From positions 62,001 through 126,000 of the forward strand of contig CAVTEQ010000020.1 in assembly GCA_963733935.1 (NCBI GenBank): a stretch of DNA of 64,000 bases. The letters are read 5' to 3'. This stretch comes from JAHFUA01 sp963733935 (GTDB lineage Bacteria; Acidobacteriota; Terriglobia; Terriglobales; Acidobacteriaceae). Numbering within the stretch: position 1 is the stretch's first letter; every line of letters starts with the position of its first letter. The notes beneath the pieces were generated by a model. The model ran no database searches, had not been told where the DNA came from, and was given only the letters and a program-made list of their open reading frames with translations. Below are positions 26,326 to 34,057 of the stretch, piece after piece. The position numbers were made by a program, and so were the translations under genes.

Positions 26326-27503
26326 TGCATATTTTCTGGTGGTTGCTCGGCGTGGCGCTGGCCGCGGTGTGGCTGGATCGCGTGCAGGACGCCGCCCGTG
26401 GCATGAAACACGTCGCTGACATCACCCGCCCGGAGTGGGACCGACGGCCCGCGCTCATGGCGCGCGTGAGCATCGTGGTGCCGGCTCGCGATGAGCAGGA
26501 ACACGTCGGCGCGGCGCTCGCCTCGTTTGCCGCGCAGGATTACGAGAATCTTGAAATCATCGCGGTGGACGACCGCTCGGGCGACGCTACCGGCGAAATC
26601 ATGGATCGCGCGGCAAGCGACGCAATTGCGGGTCGCCCCCAGTTGCGCTTCGAGGTGATCCACATCCGCGAGCTACCCGCCGGCTGGCTGGGCAAAACCC
26701 ATGCCATGTGGTCCGCAGCGCAACGAGCCACCGGAGACTGGCTTTTGTTTACCGACGCGGATGTGAAACTGCGCGCCGATGCGCTGCGCCGGGCTCTCGC
26801 CTATGCGCAGGAAGTTAAGGCCGACCACCTGGTGCTGTTCCCCACCCACGCCCTCAAGACGCCAGGCGAGAGCATGGTGATTGCGAACTTTCACATGCTC
26901 TTTCTCTTTGGCCATCGGCCATGGAAGGTCTCCGACCCCAAGGCCAGAGACTCGATGGGTCTGGGAGCGTTCAACCTGGTGCGTCGCCAGGCATACGAAG
27001 AGATCGGGACGTTCCGCGCCCTGCGCCTGGCGATCGTGGATGACGTCAAACTGGGCGACTTGATCAAATCGACCGGGTTCAAGCAGGACAATGTGCTAGG
27101 TCCCGGACTGCTGGAGTTGCACTGGGGACGCGGCGCGCTGGGCATCGTGCGCAATCTGACCAAGAACTTGTTTGCGGTCCTCGATTATCGCTGGACGCGC
27201 GCTCTAGGCGCGTGCCTCTTGCTGGTGGTCCTCAACCTTTTTCCGTTTCTGGGTGTGTGGCTCGCGCCCGGGTGGGCGAAGGCGGGGTTCGCGATCGCCA
27301 TCGTCTCCATCGGGGCGCTCTATATCGGCTTGTACGGCATTGCGCGCATCTCTCCCGCCTATGCCTTGCTGCATCCGGTGAACAGCTTGATCATGATCTA
27401 CGCCTTGGCGCGGTCGGTGGCGGCGACGCTCTGGCACGGTGGCGTGATCTGGCGCGGAACCAAGTATTCGTTGGAGGAACTGCGACGAGGCAGCAGCGAG
27501 TAA
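26325..27503 (+). CDS. Family 2 glycosyltransferase, HpnB/CrtQ-like
   Basis: 392 residues. An N-terminal membrane helix (WWLLGVALAAVWLDRV) is followed by a GT-A domain: VSIVVPARDEQEHV, EIIAVDDRSGDATGE and the DxD metal site LFTDADVKL. A conserved GAFNLVRRQAYEEIG segment and a C-terminal cluster of three to four helices follow. This layout fits membrane GT2 enzymes acting on lipid-linked acceptors, including hopene-associated HpnB and carotenoid glycosyltransferases. HpnK occurs at 55.1 kb, making a hopanoid link plausible but not proven. Translation is coupled to the MFS gene. Confidence 0.85.
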   Translation: MHIFWWLLGVALAAVWLDRVQDAARGMKHVADITRPEWDRRPALMARVSIVVPARDEQEHVGAALASFAAQDYENLEIIAVDDRSGDATGEIMDRAASDAIAGRPQLRFEVIHIRELPAGWLGKTHAMWSAAQRATGDWLLFTDADVKLRADALRRALAYAQEVKADHLVLFPTHALKTPGESMVIANFHMLFLFGHRPWKVSDPKARDSMGLGAFNLVRRQAYEEIGTFRALRLAIVDDVKLGDLIKSTGFKQDNVLGPGLLELHWGRGALGIVRNLTKNLFAVLDYRWTRALGACLLLVVLNLFPFLGVWLAPGWAKAGFAIAIVSIGALYIGLYGIARISPAYALLHPVNSLIMIYALARSVAATLWHGGVIWRGTKYSLEELRRGSSE

Positions 27504-27513
27504 GGAGTGGGAA

Positions 27514-27600
27514 GTAGGGAGCAGGACGCAGGAGGCAGGAAGCAGAAGCCGAGGACGAAGTTCCTGTCCTCCAGCCCCTGCTTCCTGCGCGCGATTTCAC
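27514..27600. repeat. Purine-rich near-palindrome of CAGGAAGCAGG words
   Basis: A run of GGGAGCAGGACGCAGGAGG-like words (about 27520-27550) is opposed by CTGTCCTCCAGCCCCTGCTTCC (about 27563-27586, here in part). It lies between the convergent glycosyltransferase and S53 peptidase genes. It belongs to the same style of word-like spacer palindromes found elsewhere in the window, with its own vocabulary. Confidence 0.7.
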
Positions 27601-27618
27601 GACATTCGGAACACCACG

Positions 27619-29256
27619 CTAGGCGGTCCTGACTGCCTTGGCGGCTTGTCCAGTGGTTGTGGCTTGTCCGGTTAGAGAGGATGCGATCTTGGTTCCTACC
27701 GGAGATCCGAGTCCGGTACAAGCATCCCACCCGGTGCGGGCGGTATAGGCAGCGTTGTTCCCGGAGGTGATGTCACGGAAGCCTCCGGCGGCCGCCGCTT
27801 TTGCATACAGCAATGGGTTGAGGAAGCCCACAGGACTGCCCAGTTTCTGGTTGATGCGGGCGATCAATCCGGCCCATAGCGGCGCCACGGCGCTGGTGCC
27901 GCCGATCACGTCCGCTTGGCCGTCAACCCGGGTCACATAACCAGTGGTGGGGTCGGCATCGCCGGAAACATCCGGCACGCCTCTCCCGGCGTTGTGCTTC
28001 GGGTTAGCCAACGTCGGAACTCCAGCCGCAGACTGGTAGGACGGCAGGCCGAAGGCATCGCTGATGCCGCCACCGGTTGCGCCCTCATTGGCTGCGAGTT
28101 CGTTCCAGACCACTTCGCTGGTTATGTTCGTGCCCGTGGCCATCAATTTGGTGCCGCCGCACGCCAGCGCGTGCGGGCTGGATGCCGGGAAGTCCACATG
28201 ATTGAGGTTATCCTGCACGCCGTCGGTCGAACCATCGTCTCCGGCAGCGCAGCAGATGGTGACGCCCATCGCGGCGGCGGACTGGAATGCCTCGTCGAAG
28301 GCGGTAATCGCCTGCTGCGTCCAGGACGATTCCGGTCCACCCCAACTGATGGACACCACCGATGGCTTGTTCTGTTTGTCATGAATGGCGGTGGTCACGG
28401 CGTCCAGAAATCCCGCGTCCGTATTGGGAGCAAAATAAACGACGATCTTTGCTCCCGGCGCGATTGCCCCCGCCACCTCAATATCGAGCATGACCTCGCC
28501 GTCAGGTCCGTTGGCATCGCCGGTGGCGTGATTCTTGCCATGATCCACCGATACCGCTGAGACCTTCGGCGCCGGGCTGACCTTGAGCTCCTGGAAATAA
28601 GCCGTGAGATCACTCGTGCGATATCCGCCCCCGAGTTCGATCAAAGCGATGCATTCGCCCGCTCCGGTGCCGGCGGGGAAATCGTAGAGGCTGGCCAACT
28701 GAACCGGCGTGAACGACCCACCCGTCGCGTGAGCCTGCATGCCGGGTTGCGGCTTGCGGCGGCGAAAGTGCGGTTTGGCTTGCGGACGGTTGTCGAGTCC
28801 GAAGACTCCCTCGATGACGTTGGCCAGATCGGCGGGGATGTGCACTTGACCGGTACGGCCGCGGTAGGTCCCATTCGGGTGCTCGTACTGCATCAGGCGA
28901 ACCTGAAAGGCATTGCTGAATGCCTCGACCGTTCCGGACAATACGACGGTTCGCCGGGCCGGACTCGTTTCCACGACGCTCAATCCATACTCTTTGGCAA
29001 ACGCCTCAATCTTCGAGATGTCCGCGGGGTCGGCGCCATGCATGGTTTCGAATTTTTCTCGTGTCAGGATCGCGCGCTGTTGCGGAGCCTGGTTGTATGT
29101 TTCCATGCTCAGTGCCGGCGTTGTGCCGGTCCGCGATTTGAGCCGAAGCGTTACTTCCAGGCGTTCATTGGAATTGGCGGGACCGACTTCCCTGGCGTTC
29201 ATCATGGGACTGCGGTCACTATTTGGCAGGGGGATGTGGTTCTTTGGGGAAGGCAT
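27619..29256 (-). CDS. S53 family serine-carboxyl peptidase (kumamolisin/pseudomonalisin-like)
   Basis: An acid-active endopeptidase, 545 residues from the ATG at 29256. Other in-frame starts (29442, 29205) cannot be excluded. The N-terminal pro-domain (about 30-180: LTREKFETMHGADPADISKIEAF, VVETSPARRTVVLSGTVEAFS) acts as inhibitor and chaperone. The catalytic domain has GEVMLDIEVAG with the Glu/Asp pair and GGTSAVAPLWAGL with the nucleophilic Ser near residue 450. A late DACTGLGSP loop binds Ca2+ in the family. No clear signal peptide is seen, as in some kumamolisins. It is the only gene between the convergent glycosyltransferase gene and a 210-bp leader. Confidence 0.92.
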   Translation of the reverse strand: MPSPKNHIPLPNSDRSPMMNAREVGPANSNERLEVTLRLKSRTGTTPALSMETYNQAPQQRAILTREKFETMHGADPADISKIEAFAKEYGLSVVETSPARRTVVLSGTVEAFSNAFQVRLMQYEHPNGTYRGRTGQVHIPADLANVIEGVFGLDNRPQAKPHFRRRKPQPGMQAHATGGSFTPVQLASLYDFPAGTGAGECIALIELGGGYRTSDLTAYFQELKVSPAPKVSAVSVDHGKNHATGDANGPDGEVMLDIEVAGAIAPGAKIVVYFAPNTDAGFLDAVTTAIHDKQNKPSVVSISWGGPESSWTQQAITAFDEAFQSAAAMGVTICCAAGDDGSTDGVQDNLNHVDFPASSPHALACGGTKLMATGTNITSEVVWNELAANEGATGGGISDAFGLPSYQSAAGVPTLANPKHNAGRGVPDVSGDADPTTGYVTRVDGQADVIGGTSAVAPLWAGLIARINQKLGSPVGFLNPLLYAKAAAAGGFRDITSGNNAAYTARTGWDACTGLGSPVGTKIASSLTGQATTTGQAAKAVRTA

Positions 29257-29466
29257 TGCATCCTTTCTGCCCGGGGGAACGGGCATAGGCCAGATTGGCC
29301 AAATGGACTGTTTTCGGTTAATGGTTGCTGGTGGAGCCCGAAGATTCTCTGCCAGGAGGCCCCGAGGACCGTCGTTCCACGAGAGTACATCCAATCGTGG
29401 GCCATGCAAAGGTTTCTTGCGTTTGTTCCGAAATTGGAACAAGGCTAATGTGAATTTTTGAAGAAA

Positions 29467-29955
29467 CTATTCCGGTTCCGGCGCGACCTCGGGAACGGTT
29501 TGTGTGCCGCCGCGTGGGTATTTGGCTTTTGGAGTCTTGTCTTTGTGGGTGGGGCGCTGGCCCGGACTGAACTTGCCGCGCTTGGCAACGTCATAGGCTT
29601 TGGGGGCGGCCGGCAGCTTGGCGGCTTCTCCTTTGAGCTGGCGCGAATCGCGCACAATGACCTCGGGATGGCCCTGGTAGAGGCGTATCTGCCCCTGGAT
29701 GTCTACTTCCCTGCCGGCGAGCCAGCGCACGTCGCCCACCTGGCGCAGGTCCTTGGCGAAGATTACCGCGGAGAAACCACACTCGCGGCCCTCCCCGCAA
29801 AATTGCAGCAAGTGGGTGCCGCCCGGCGTAGCCGAGACGCTGAGTATCTTCCCGTGAACGCAGGCCGTCTCACCGACGTGCCTGGCGGCTTCCTCCATGG
29901 GAAGGCAGGCGGCCGAGGAATAGACGGCGAGGGTAACCAACCAAAGCAGGCGCAT
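29467..29955 (-). CDS. Exported OB-fold-like small protein
   Basis: 162 residues. The N-terminal MRLLWLVTLAVYSSAAC could be a signal peptide or a lipoprotein signal (Ala-Ala-Cys17). The core (AARHVGETACVHGKILSVS, GEGRECGFSAVIFAKDLRQVGDVRWLAGREVDIQGQIRLYQGHPEVIV) reads like an OB-fold of the tRNA-anticodon or YgiW type, used by several periplasmic nucleic-acid or ligand-binding proteins. The C-terminal 40 residues are Lys/Pro-rich and disordered. It lies 72 bp downstream of the AhpD-like gene on the same strand. Confidence 0.7.
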   Translation of the reverse strand: MRLLWLVTLAVYSSAACLPMEEAARHVGETACVHGKILSVSATPGGTHLLQFCGEGRECGFSAVIFAKDLRQVGDVRWLAGREVDIQGQIRLYQGHPEVIVRDSRQLKGEAAKLPAAPKAYDVAKRGKFSPGQRPTHKDKTPKAKYPRGGTQTVPEVAPEPE

Positions 29956-30027
29956 GGGCCGGAGAGTATAGGAGCGCGGAGACGGTGATGGTAGAGGTCC
30001 TTCGTCTCAGGGACAAAAGGCATTGCT

Positions 30028-30552
30028 TTACTTCGTGATCTCCATCCGCAGGGCGTCGTTGAAGCGGTTGAAGTAGTTGAACATGCCAATGGCGGCGGCG
30101 AGTTCGATGATCTGGCCGTCGTCATAGTGGCGACGGAGTTCGGCCCAGAGTTCGTCGTCCACCGAGTGCGCGTCGCGCGTCATGTGCTCGGCCAGGCGCA
30201 GCGCCGCCTTTTCCGCCGCGGTGAAATCGGAGCGCTGTTCGAAATCGACCAGGTTCTGGAGTTGGTCTTCACTCCAGCCCTCTCGCCTGGCCCAGGCGGT
30301 GTGCGACGCCAGTCAATAATCGCAGCCGTTGATCTGAGAGGTGCGAACAATGACGAGTTCTTTGAGCTTGAGTGGGACAGTGCCGGTGTTGAGAACGGCG
30401 CGCCAGTGTGCGACGAGGGTACGCAGGATCTCCGGCCGGTGGGCCACCGTGCGGAACATGTTGGGAACCTTGCCGCGCTCGCGTTCGACCTGGTCGAAGA
30501 TCTCGCCGGTGGCGGCGTCAACCTGAGATTTTTCGAGGCGGGGAATGCGCAT
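30028..30552 (-). CDS. AhpD/carboxymuconolactone-decarboxylase-like protein, candidate selenoprotein (UGA at codon 80)
   Basis: Read with the in-frame TGA at 30313-30315 as an amino acid, this is a 174-residue AhpD-like peroxidase-fold protein. It opens MRIPRLEKSQVDAATGEIFD and has the redox motif C77-D-Y-[TGA80]-L-A-S-H, where relatives carry CxxCxxxH. It continues cleanly through AEKAALRLAEHMTRD and GMFNYFNRFNDALRME to TAA at 30028. A 5-7 bp hairpin with a G-starting loop lies 19 nt after the TGA, as in bacterial SECIS elements. AhpD-like proteins are a family with reported selenocysteine members. The alternative is a Cys-codon nonsense mutation or miscall giving a 79-residue remnant. Sel genes are not in the window. 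The upstream neighbours are RsbW and STAS genes. Confidence 0.72.
30284..30298 (-). promoter_or_regulatory. Candidate bacterial SECIS hairpin
   Basis: On the coding strand CGCCT-GGGCC-AGGCG (15 nt, self-complementary) begins 14 nt after the in-frame TGA, so its apical loop starts about 19 nt from it. The loop begins with G. Bacterial SECIS models ask for a short stem 16-37 nt from UGA to the loop and a G in the first loop positions, and this fits. Short GC-rich hairpins are common here, so specificity is modest. Confidence 0.45.
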
Positions 30553-30616
30553 GGAAAAAGCCGTCCGGGTCCGGCGAGCGTCGCCGCCAACAGCACGCAG
30601 CGCTCGCCGGTCGAGT

Positions 30617-30961
30617 CTATTTAAACGCGGCCACTGCCGCGGCCTCGTCGTCCTTGACGTCGAAGACGGTGTAGAGCTTGGTGATCTGCAGCAGGTCGTG
30701 GACCTTTTTGGTCAGGTTGAGGAGCTTGAGGTCGCCGCCCTGGTTGCGCACGGTGGTGAAGGCGCTCACCAGTTCGCCGATGCCCGAGCTGTCAATATAG
30801 GTAACGTCGCCCAGGTTGAGCAGGATCTTGCGCTGACCTTTGGTGACCAGGTCGCGCACCATGTCGCGCAACAGCACGCTGCCTTCTCCCAGAGTAATGC
30901 GCCCGCTCAGGTCGACGATGGTGATGCCATTCACCTGCCGGGTACTGGATTTCATGCTCAC
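30617..30961 (-). CDS. STAS-domain anti-anti-sigma factor
   Basis: 114 residues forming one STAS domain of the SpoIIAA/RsbV type. The phosphorylation loop DVTYIDSSGIGEL puts the target at Ser58 or Ser59. The helix-rich end (LKLLNLTKKVHDLLQITKLYTVF) is typical. In the family, the unphosphorylated form binds the anti-sigma kinase and frees a sigma factor or other partner. It overlaps the upstream RsbW-like kinase gene by 4 bp (ATGA), so the two form an obvious partner-switch pair. A close paralogue is at 36569-36925. No sigma factor gene is adjacent. Confidence 0.92.
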   Translation of the reverse strand: MSMKSSTRQVNGITIVDLSGRITLGEGSVLLRDMVRDLVTKGQRKILLNLGDVTYIDSSGIGELVSAFTTVRNQGGDLKLLNLTKKVHDLLQITKLYTVFDVKDDEAAAVAAFK

Positions 30962-31410
30962 TTTGAAGCCTCCTTATGATGAGCGGCCGAGCCGCTGACA
31001 TTCTTGACCAGCGTGACTTCCGTCCCCGGTGCGAGCAGCCGTACGCGGACCTCATCCATAAAGGACCGCATGAGGAAAATACCCCGACCCGACTGCTTGA
31101 GAAGGTTTTCCGGTGTGGTTGGATCGGGCACCTGGCTGAGGTGCAGACCCTTGCCCTGGTCGGTAATGGTGATCACCAGGGCCTGGCCGGTGTTCTCAAA
31201 GGCAATGGTCACCTTCTTCTTGGGGTCATAGGCGTTACCGTGGAGCACGGCGTTGACGGCCGCTTCCCGCACCGCCATGGAAATTCTCAGACAGTTGTCT
31301 TCATCAAAGCCCGCCTTGGCGGCAAGAAGCTGCGCCGTTTCCTCGGCCATGTTCACGCTCTGCAGCGACGAATCGAGGGTATAAGAGACCCTATTGGCGG
31401 TCATCTTCAA
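30958..31410 (-). CDS. RsbW-like anti-sigma factor serine/threonine kinase
   Basis: 150 residues with a GHKL ATPase fold. The N-box is MAVREAAVNAVLHGNA (Asn53 for Mg2+), the G1 box DQGKGL and the G2 box SGRGIFLMRSFMDEV. RsbW-type kinases phosphorylate STAS partners and sequester sigma factors. Here the STAS partner is encoded immediately downstream with an overlap. The target sigma or output protein is not in the neighbourhood, so it may act at a distance. The start at 31410 gives the usual N-terminal strand (RVSYTLDSSLQSV). Confidence 0.92.
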   Translation of the reverse strand: MKMTANRVSYTLDSSLQSVNMAEETAQLLAAKAGFDEDNCLRISMAVREAAVNAVLHGNAYDPKKKVTIAFENTGQALVITITDQGKGLHLSQVPDPTTPENLLKQSGRGIFLMRSFMDEVRVRLLAPGTEVTLVKNVSGSAAHHKEASK

Positions 31411-31558
31411 GTTATTTATACCAGCATGGGCGCGGAAGAGACTGCCAGTCCGCCCCTAGGATGCGACAGTTTGAATGCCGCACTGGGAAATGTCAACTGC
31501 GAGTTGTTGCGGGACAGGCGCTGGATTCAGCCTGCCGTCTCCGGTATTCTGCGAGACC

Positions 31559-32803
31559 ATGGCGTCGATCGCGCTTTCGGAATTGCTGGGGGCCCCGGTG
31601 TTCGACCCGGAAGGGCGTTCGCAGGGCCGGGTGCGCGAGGTGGCGGTGTGCCCGCAGGCCGATCCCGCGCGGGTCTGCGGGCTGATCGTCAAGACCCGCG
31701 AAGGCGACCGGCTGCTGCCGCCGGAGCGGCTGATGGAAATCTCGAGCAAGGCCGTGCGCAGCAGCGTCCTCGCGAAAGACTGGGCGCCTTTCCTCAGCTC
31801 CGAAGGCATGCTGCTGTTGGGACGCGACCTGCTCGACCAGCAGATCATCGACGTGCACGGACGCAAGGTGGTGCGGGTAAACGACGTCGACTTCCACCAG
31901 GAGCAAACCAATCATCACACCGTGCTCAAGGTCGGCGAAGTAGACGTGGGCGCGCGGGGGGCGGTGCGCCGTCTGCTGAAGGGCATTGTGCCCGCCGTGG
32001 CGCTGCATGCGCTTACTCAGAAGCTCGCGCCGCGCGTCATCCCCTGGGAATTCGTGGACTTGATCGAAACCGACCCGGCGCGGCGGGTCAAGCTGAAGAT
32101 CGAGCACGCGCGGCTGTCCAGGTTGCATCCCGCGGATATCGCCGACATCGTGGAAGACCTGGCCCCGGCCGAGCGCGAAGCTGTCTTCGAGACCCTGGAC
32201 GAGGGCGTGGCCGCCGACGCGCTGGCGGAGGTCGATCCCAAGCTGCAGGTCTCCATCGTCGAATCGCTCGATTCCGACCGCGCTGCCGACATCGTCGAAG
32301 AGATGCAACCGGATGCGGCCGCCGACCTGCTTGCCGACCTGCCCAAAGAGCGCTCAGACGAGATTCTCGAAGAGATGGAGCCCGAAGCCAGCGAGGAAAT
32401 TTCCGAGCTGCTGGAGTTCCGGGAAGACACCGCCGCCGGGCGCATGACCACCGATTACCTGGCGCTTCCGCCCACCGCCACCGTGAACGACGCCATCGAA
32501 GCACTGCGTAAGTTCGAAGGCGGCATCGAGAGCGTAAGCACCATCTTCCTCGTGGACCAGGATAACAGGCTGGTGGGTGCGGTCCCGCTGGCCAGCCTGG
32601 TGCTTTCGTCCGCCGACACGCACTTGGCAACCCTGGCCCCTGGGCCGCCCATTTCCTGTCTTGCCGGCGCCAGGGAAAAAGAAGTGGCGGAACTCTTCGA
32701 CAAATACAACCTGCTGATGCTGCCGGTGGTGGACGGCGAGGGCCGGCTGACCGGCGTCATTACCGCCGACGACATCATCAGCCTGTTGCGGAGCAAGCTG
32801 TAG
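31559..32803 (+). CDS. PRC-barrel/MgtE-N/CBS-domain protein
   Basis: 414 soluble residues from ATG 31559. The domain order is PRC-barrel-like segments (about 1-115: LSELLGAPVFDPEGRSQGRV, QQIIDVHGRKVVRVNDV), then an MgtE N-terminal superhelical domain of repeats (about 165-285: LHPADIADIVEDLAPAER and four related copies), then two CBS domains (about 290-414: MTTDYLALPPTATVNDAIEAL and ISCLAGAREKEVAELFDKYNLLMLPVVD). MgtE channels share the N/CBS part as their Mg2+ sensor, but no membrane pore follows here. A regulatory metal or nucleotide sensor is likely. Such genes often precede an NRAMP or Mg transporter; none is seen here. Confidence 0.88.
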   Translation: MASIALSELLGAPVFDPEGRSQGRVREVAVCPQADPARVCGLIVKTREGDRLLPPERLMEISSKAVRSSVLAKDWAPFLSSEGMLLLGRDLLDQQIIDVHGRKVVRVNDVDFHQEQTNHHTVLKVGEVDVGARGAVRRLLKGIVPAVALHALTQKLAPRVIPWEFVDLIETDPARRVKLKIEHARLSRLHPADIADIVEDLAPAEREAVFETLDEGVAADALAEVDPKLQVSIVESLDSDRAADIVEEMQPDAAADLLADLPKERSDEILEEMEPEASEEISELLEFREDTAAGRMTTDYLALPPTATVNDAIEALRKFEGGIESVSTIFLVDQDNRLVGAVPLASLVLSSADTHLATLAPGPPISCLAGAREKEVAELFDKYNLLMLPVVDGEGRLTGVITADDIISLLRSKL

Positions 32804-32914
32804 GCCCGGTGATCGCCCGTTGTGACTTGCGTACTTTTCGCTGATTACTTTCTTTCCCCGATGTGGTATCGAGCGATTGGCGCGGCTCCGCGCTGTCCGG
32901 GTTATAATTCGCCC

Positions 32915-33145
32915 ATGGAATGCACTGCACTCGCGGCCATGCGCCAGGAAGCTACGGTTCTCTTTAAGGAGCTCGCCCTGCGCCGGCGCCGCGCCCGCGA
33001 ATACGCAGTCGTGAAATCCGGCCAGCCCCGGATCGCCTCCGCCCAGGTGCAGCGCGGCGATTTCGAAGCCTACCTGCTACGTCGCCTGGCAAAAAGTTCC
33101 GCGCGCATCGAAGCCCACGTCCTGACGCACAACTGCCAGCTCTAG
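32915..33145 (+). CDS. Small conserved-looking basic protein, unknown
   Basis: 76 residues from ATG 32915 (MECTALAAMRQEATVLFKEL). It is highly basic and helical (LALRRRRAREYAVVKSGQPR) with no membrane segment. The earlier in-frame start at 32822 adds low-complexity residues and is not preferred. It precedes the SET-domain frame, which overlaps its last codons in the next frame (+1). Possibly the two are one protein broken by an inserted base, as in other genes of this window, but the sequence alone does not decide. Confidence 0.5.
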   Translation: MECTALAAMRQEATVLFKELALRRRRAREYAVVKSGQPRIASAQVQRGDFEAYLLRRLAKSSARIEAHVLTHNCQL

Positions 33146-33602
33146 AAATCCGCCATGGGATCTGCAGATCCGCTCTTCGCCGATTCACCGTGAAGGCTGT
33201 TACACCACCACTCCCATCCGCAAGGGCACGCGCATCGTCGAGTACACCGGCGAGCGCATCACCATCGCGGAAGCCGACCGCCGCTACGACGGCCACGAGA
33301 TCACCTACCTGTTCGGCCTCTCGGACGGCAAACACATCATCGACGGCAACGGCATCGCCGCCCTGATCAACCATTCCTGCGACGGCAACTGCGAAACCGA
33401 CGAGATCCGCGGGCGGGTGTGGATCATCGCCGCGCGCAACATCCGCGCCGGGGAAGAGCTCACTTACGATTACAGCCTCTATGATGGCGATGGCGACTCG
33501 CCTTGCCTCTGCCGCGCCCGCAATTGCCGCGGCAGTCTCTATTCCGAAGAGGAGCTTGCCAAGCGCAAGAAGTCGCGCAAGAAAAAGCGCAGAAAAAAGT
33601 AG
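33126..33602 (+). CDS. SET-domain protein-lysine methyltransferase-like, no canonical start
   Basis: The frame from 33126 encodes a complete SET domain: WDLQIRSSPIHREGCYTT, PIRKGTRIVEYTGERIT, LINHSCDGNCETDEIRGRVWII and GEELTYDYSLYD with the catalytic Tyr. A post-SET CLCRARNC Zn motif and a Lys/Arg tail follow. SET proteins transfer methyl from SAM to lysines, and bacterial members are scattered and often transferred. No ATG, GTG or TTG lies in frame before the domain: the first such codon is GTG 33417, inside it. Start options are CTG 33162, ATT 33183, or a +1 frame break joining it to the upstream 76-residue frame. Confidence 0.7.
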   Translation, partial: RTTASSRNPPWDLQIRSSPIHREGCYTTTPIRKGTRIVEYTGERITIAEADRRYDGHEITYLFGLSDGKHIIDGNGIAALINHSCDGNCETDEIRGRVWIIAARNIRAGEELTYDYSLYDGDGDSPCLCRARNCRGSLYSEEELAKRKKSRKKKRRKK

Positions 33603-33878
33603 AGCTTGCCGATAGCGGATTACCCCGCTTTCCGAGTGTTCAACCCGGGCACGACCGCAGTAGTTTACTTTGTAGCCATCCCCTCCCCCTCCCCCCACCC
33701 CTAACAGAATCATCAACTTGCGACATACCCTTCCCCGGGGACCATGATAAGAAAGGAGTTAAAGGCAAAATCTTGAGCCGCAATAACTTAGCTATTTGTG
33801 AACAACATTGATGCAATCATAACAAGTGGAATACGTTTTGTCAAGAGAAAATCCAGCGGCGGTGACAAAGTACTGCTG

Positions 33879-33905
33879 TCCCAGACAAGCGCAGCTTGCC
33901 GGGGA
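33879..33905. repeat. CCCAGACAAGC palindrome, degenerate copy
   Basis: CCCAGACAAGC (33880-33890) is opposed by GCAGCTTGCCGGGG (33891-33904), an imperfect right arm. Same scaffold as the cleaner copies at 33964 and 35298. Confidence 0.65.
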
Positions 33906-33963
33906 TAAGTTTTCTGATTTCCAGTTTCAATCAGGGGGTTGTGCTGCACACTTGGACCACACT

Positions 33964-34001
33964 TCCCAGACGAGCAAAAGACGCTCGTCTGGGGCACCCG
34001 G
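33964..34001. repeat. CCCAGACGAGC...GCTCGTCTGGGGCACCCGG palindrome
   Basis: A perfect 11-bp stem, CCCAGACGAGC (33965-33975) against GCTCGTCTGGG (33983-33993), with a 7-nt loop and the constant tail GGGGCACCCGG. The same tail ends the repeat at 35560 and, inverted (CCGGGTGCCCC), begins the one at 35298. Confidence 0.85.
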
Positions 34002-34057
34002 CATCGCCACAGCGAGTAAAGCAATTCCGATTTGTTCTGCCACCTTCATTCGTTCAG

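Larger units (their letters stand above)
33603..34057. other. Gene-free spacer with palindromes, edge of A+T-richer patch
   Basis: 455 bp without a supportable gene. It begins with a pyrimidine-rich tract (about 33675-33705), continues with A+T-rich sequence (33755-33850) and holds two palindromic repeats (33879-33905, 33964-34001). Base composition drops below that of the flanking SET and MgtE-N genes, marking the left edge of the accessory patch. Confidence 0.7.

Noticed and set aside
30313..30552. A 79-residue complete gene ending at the TGA
   Set aside because: The protein would stop in the middle of the catalytic CxxC motif while the downstream frame is fully family-like, so the short reading is kept only as an alternative.
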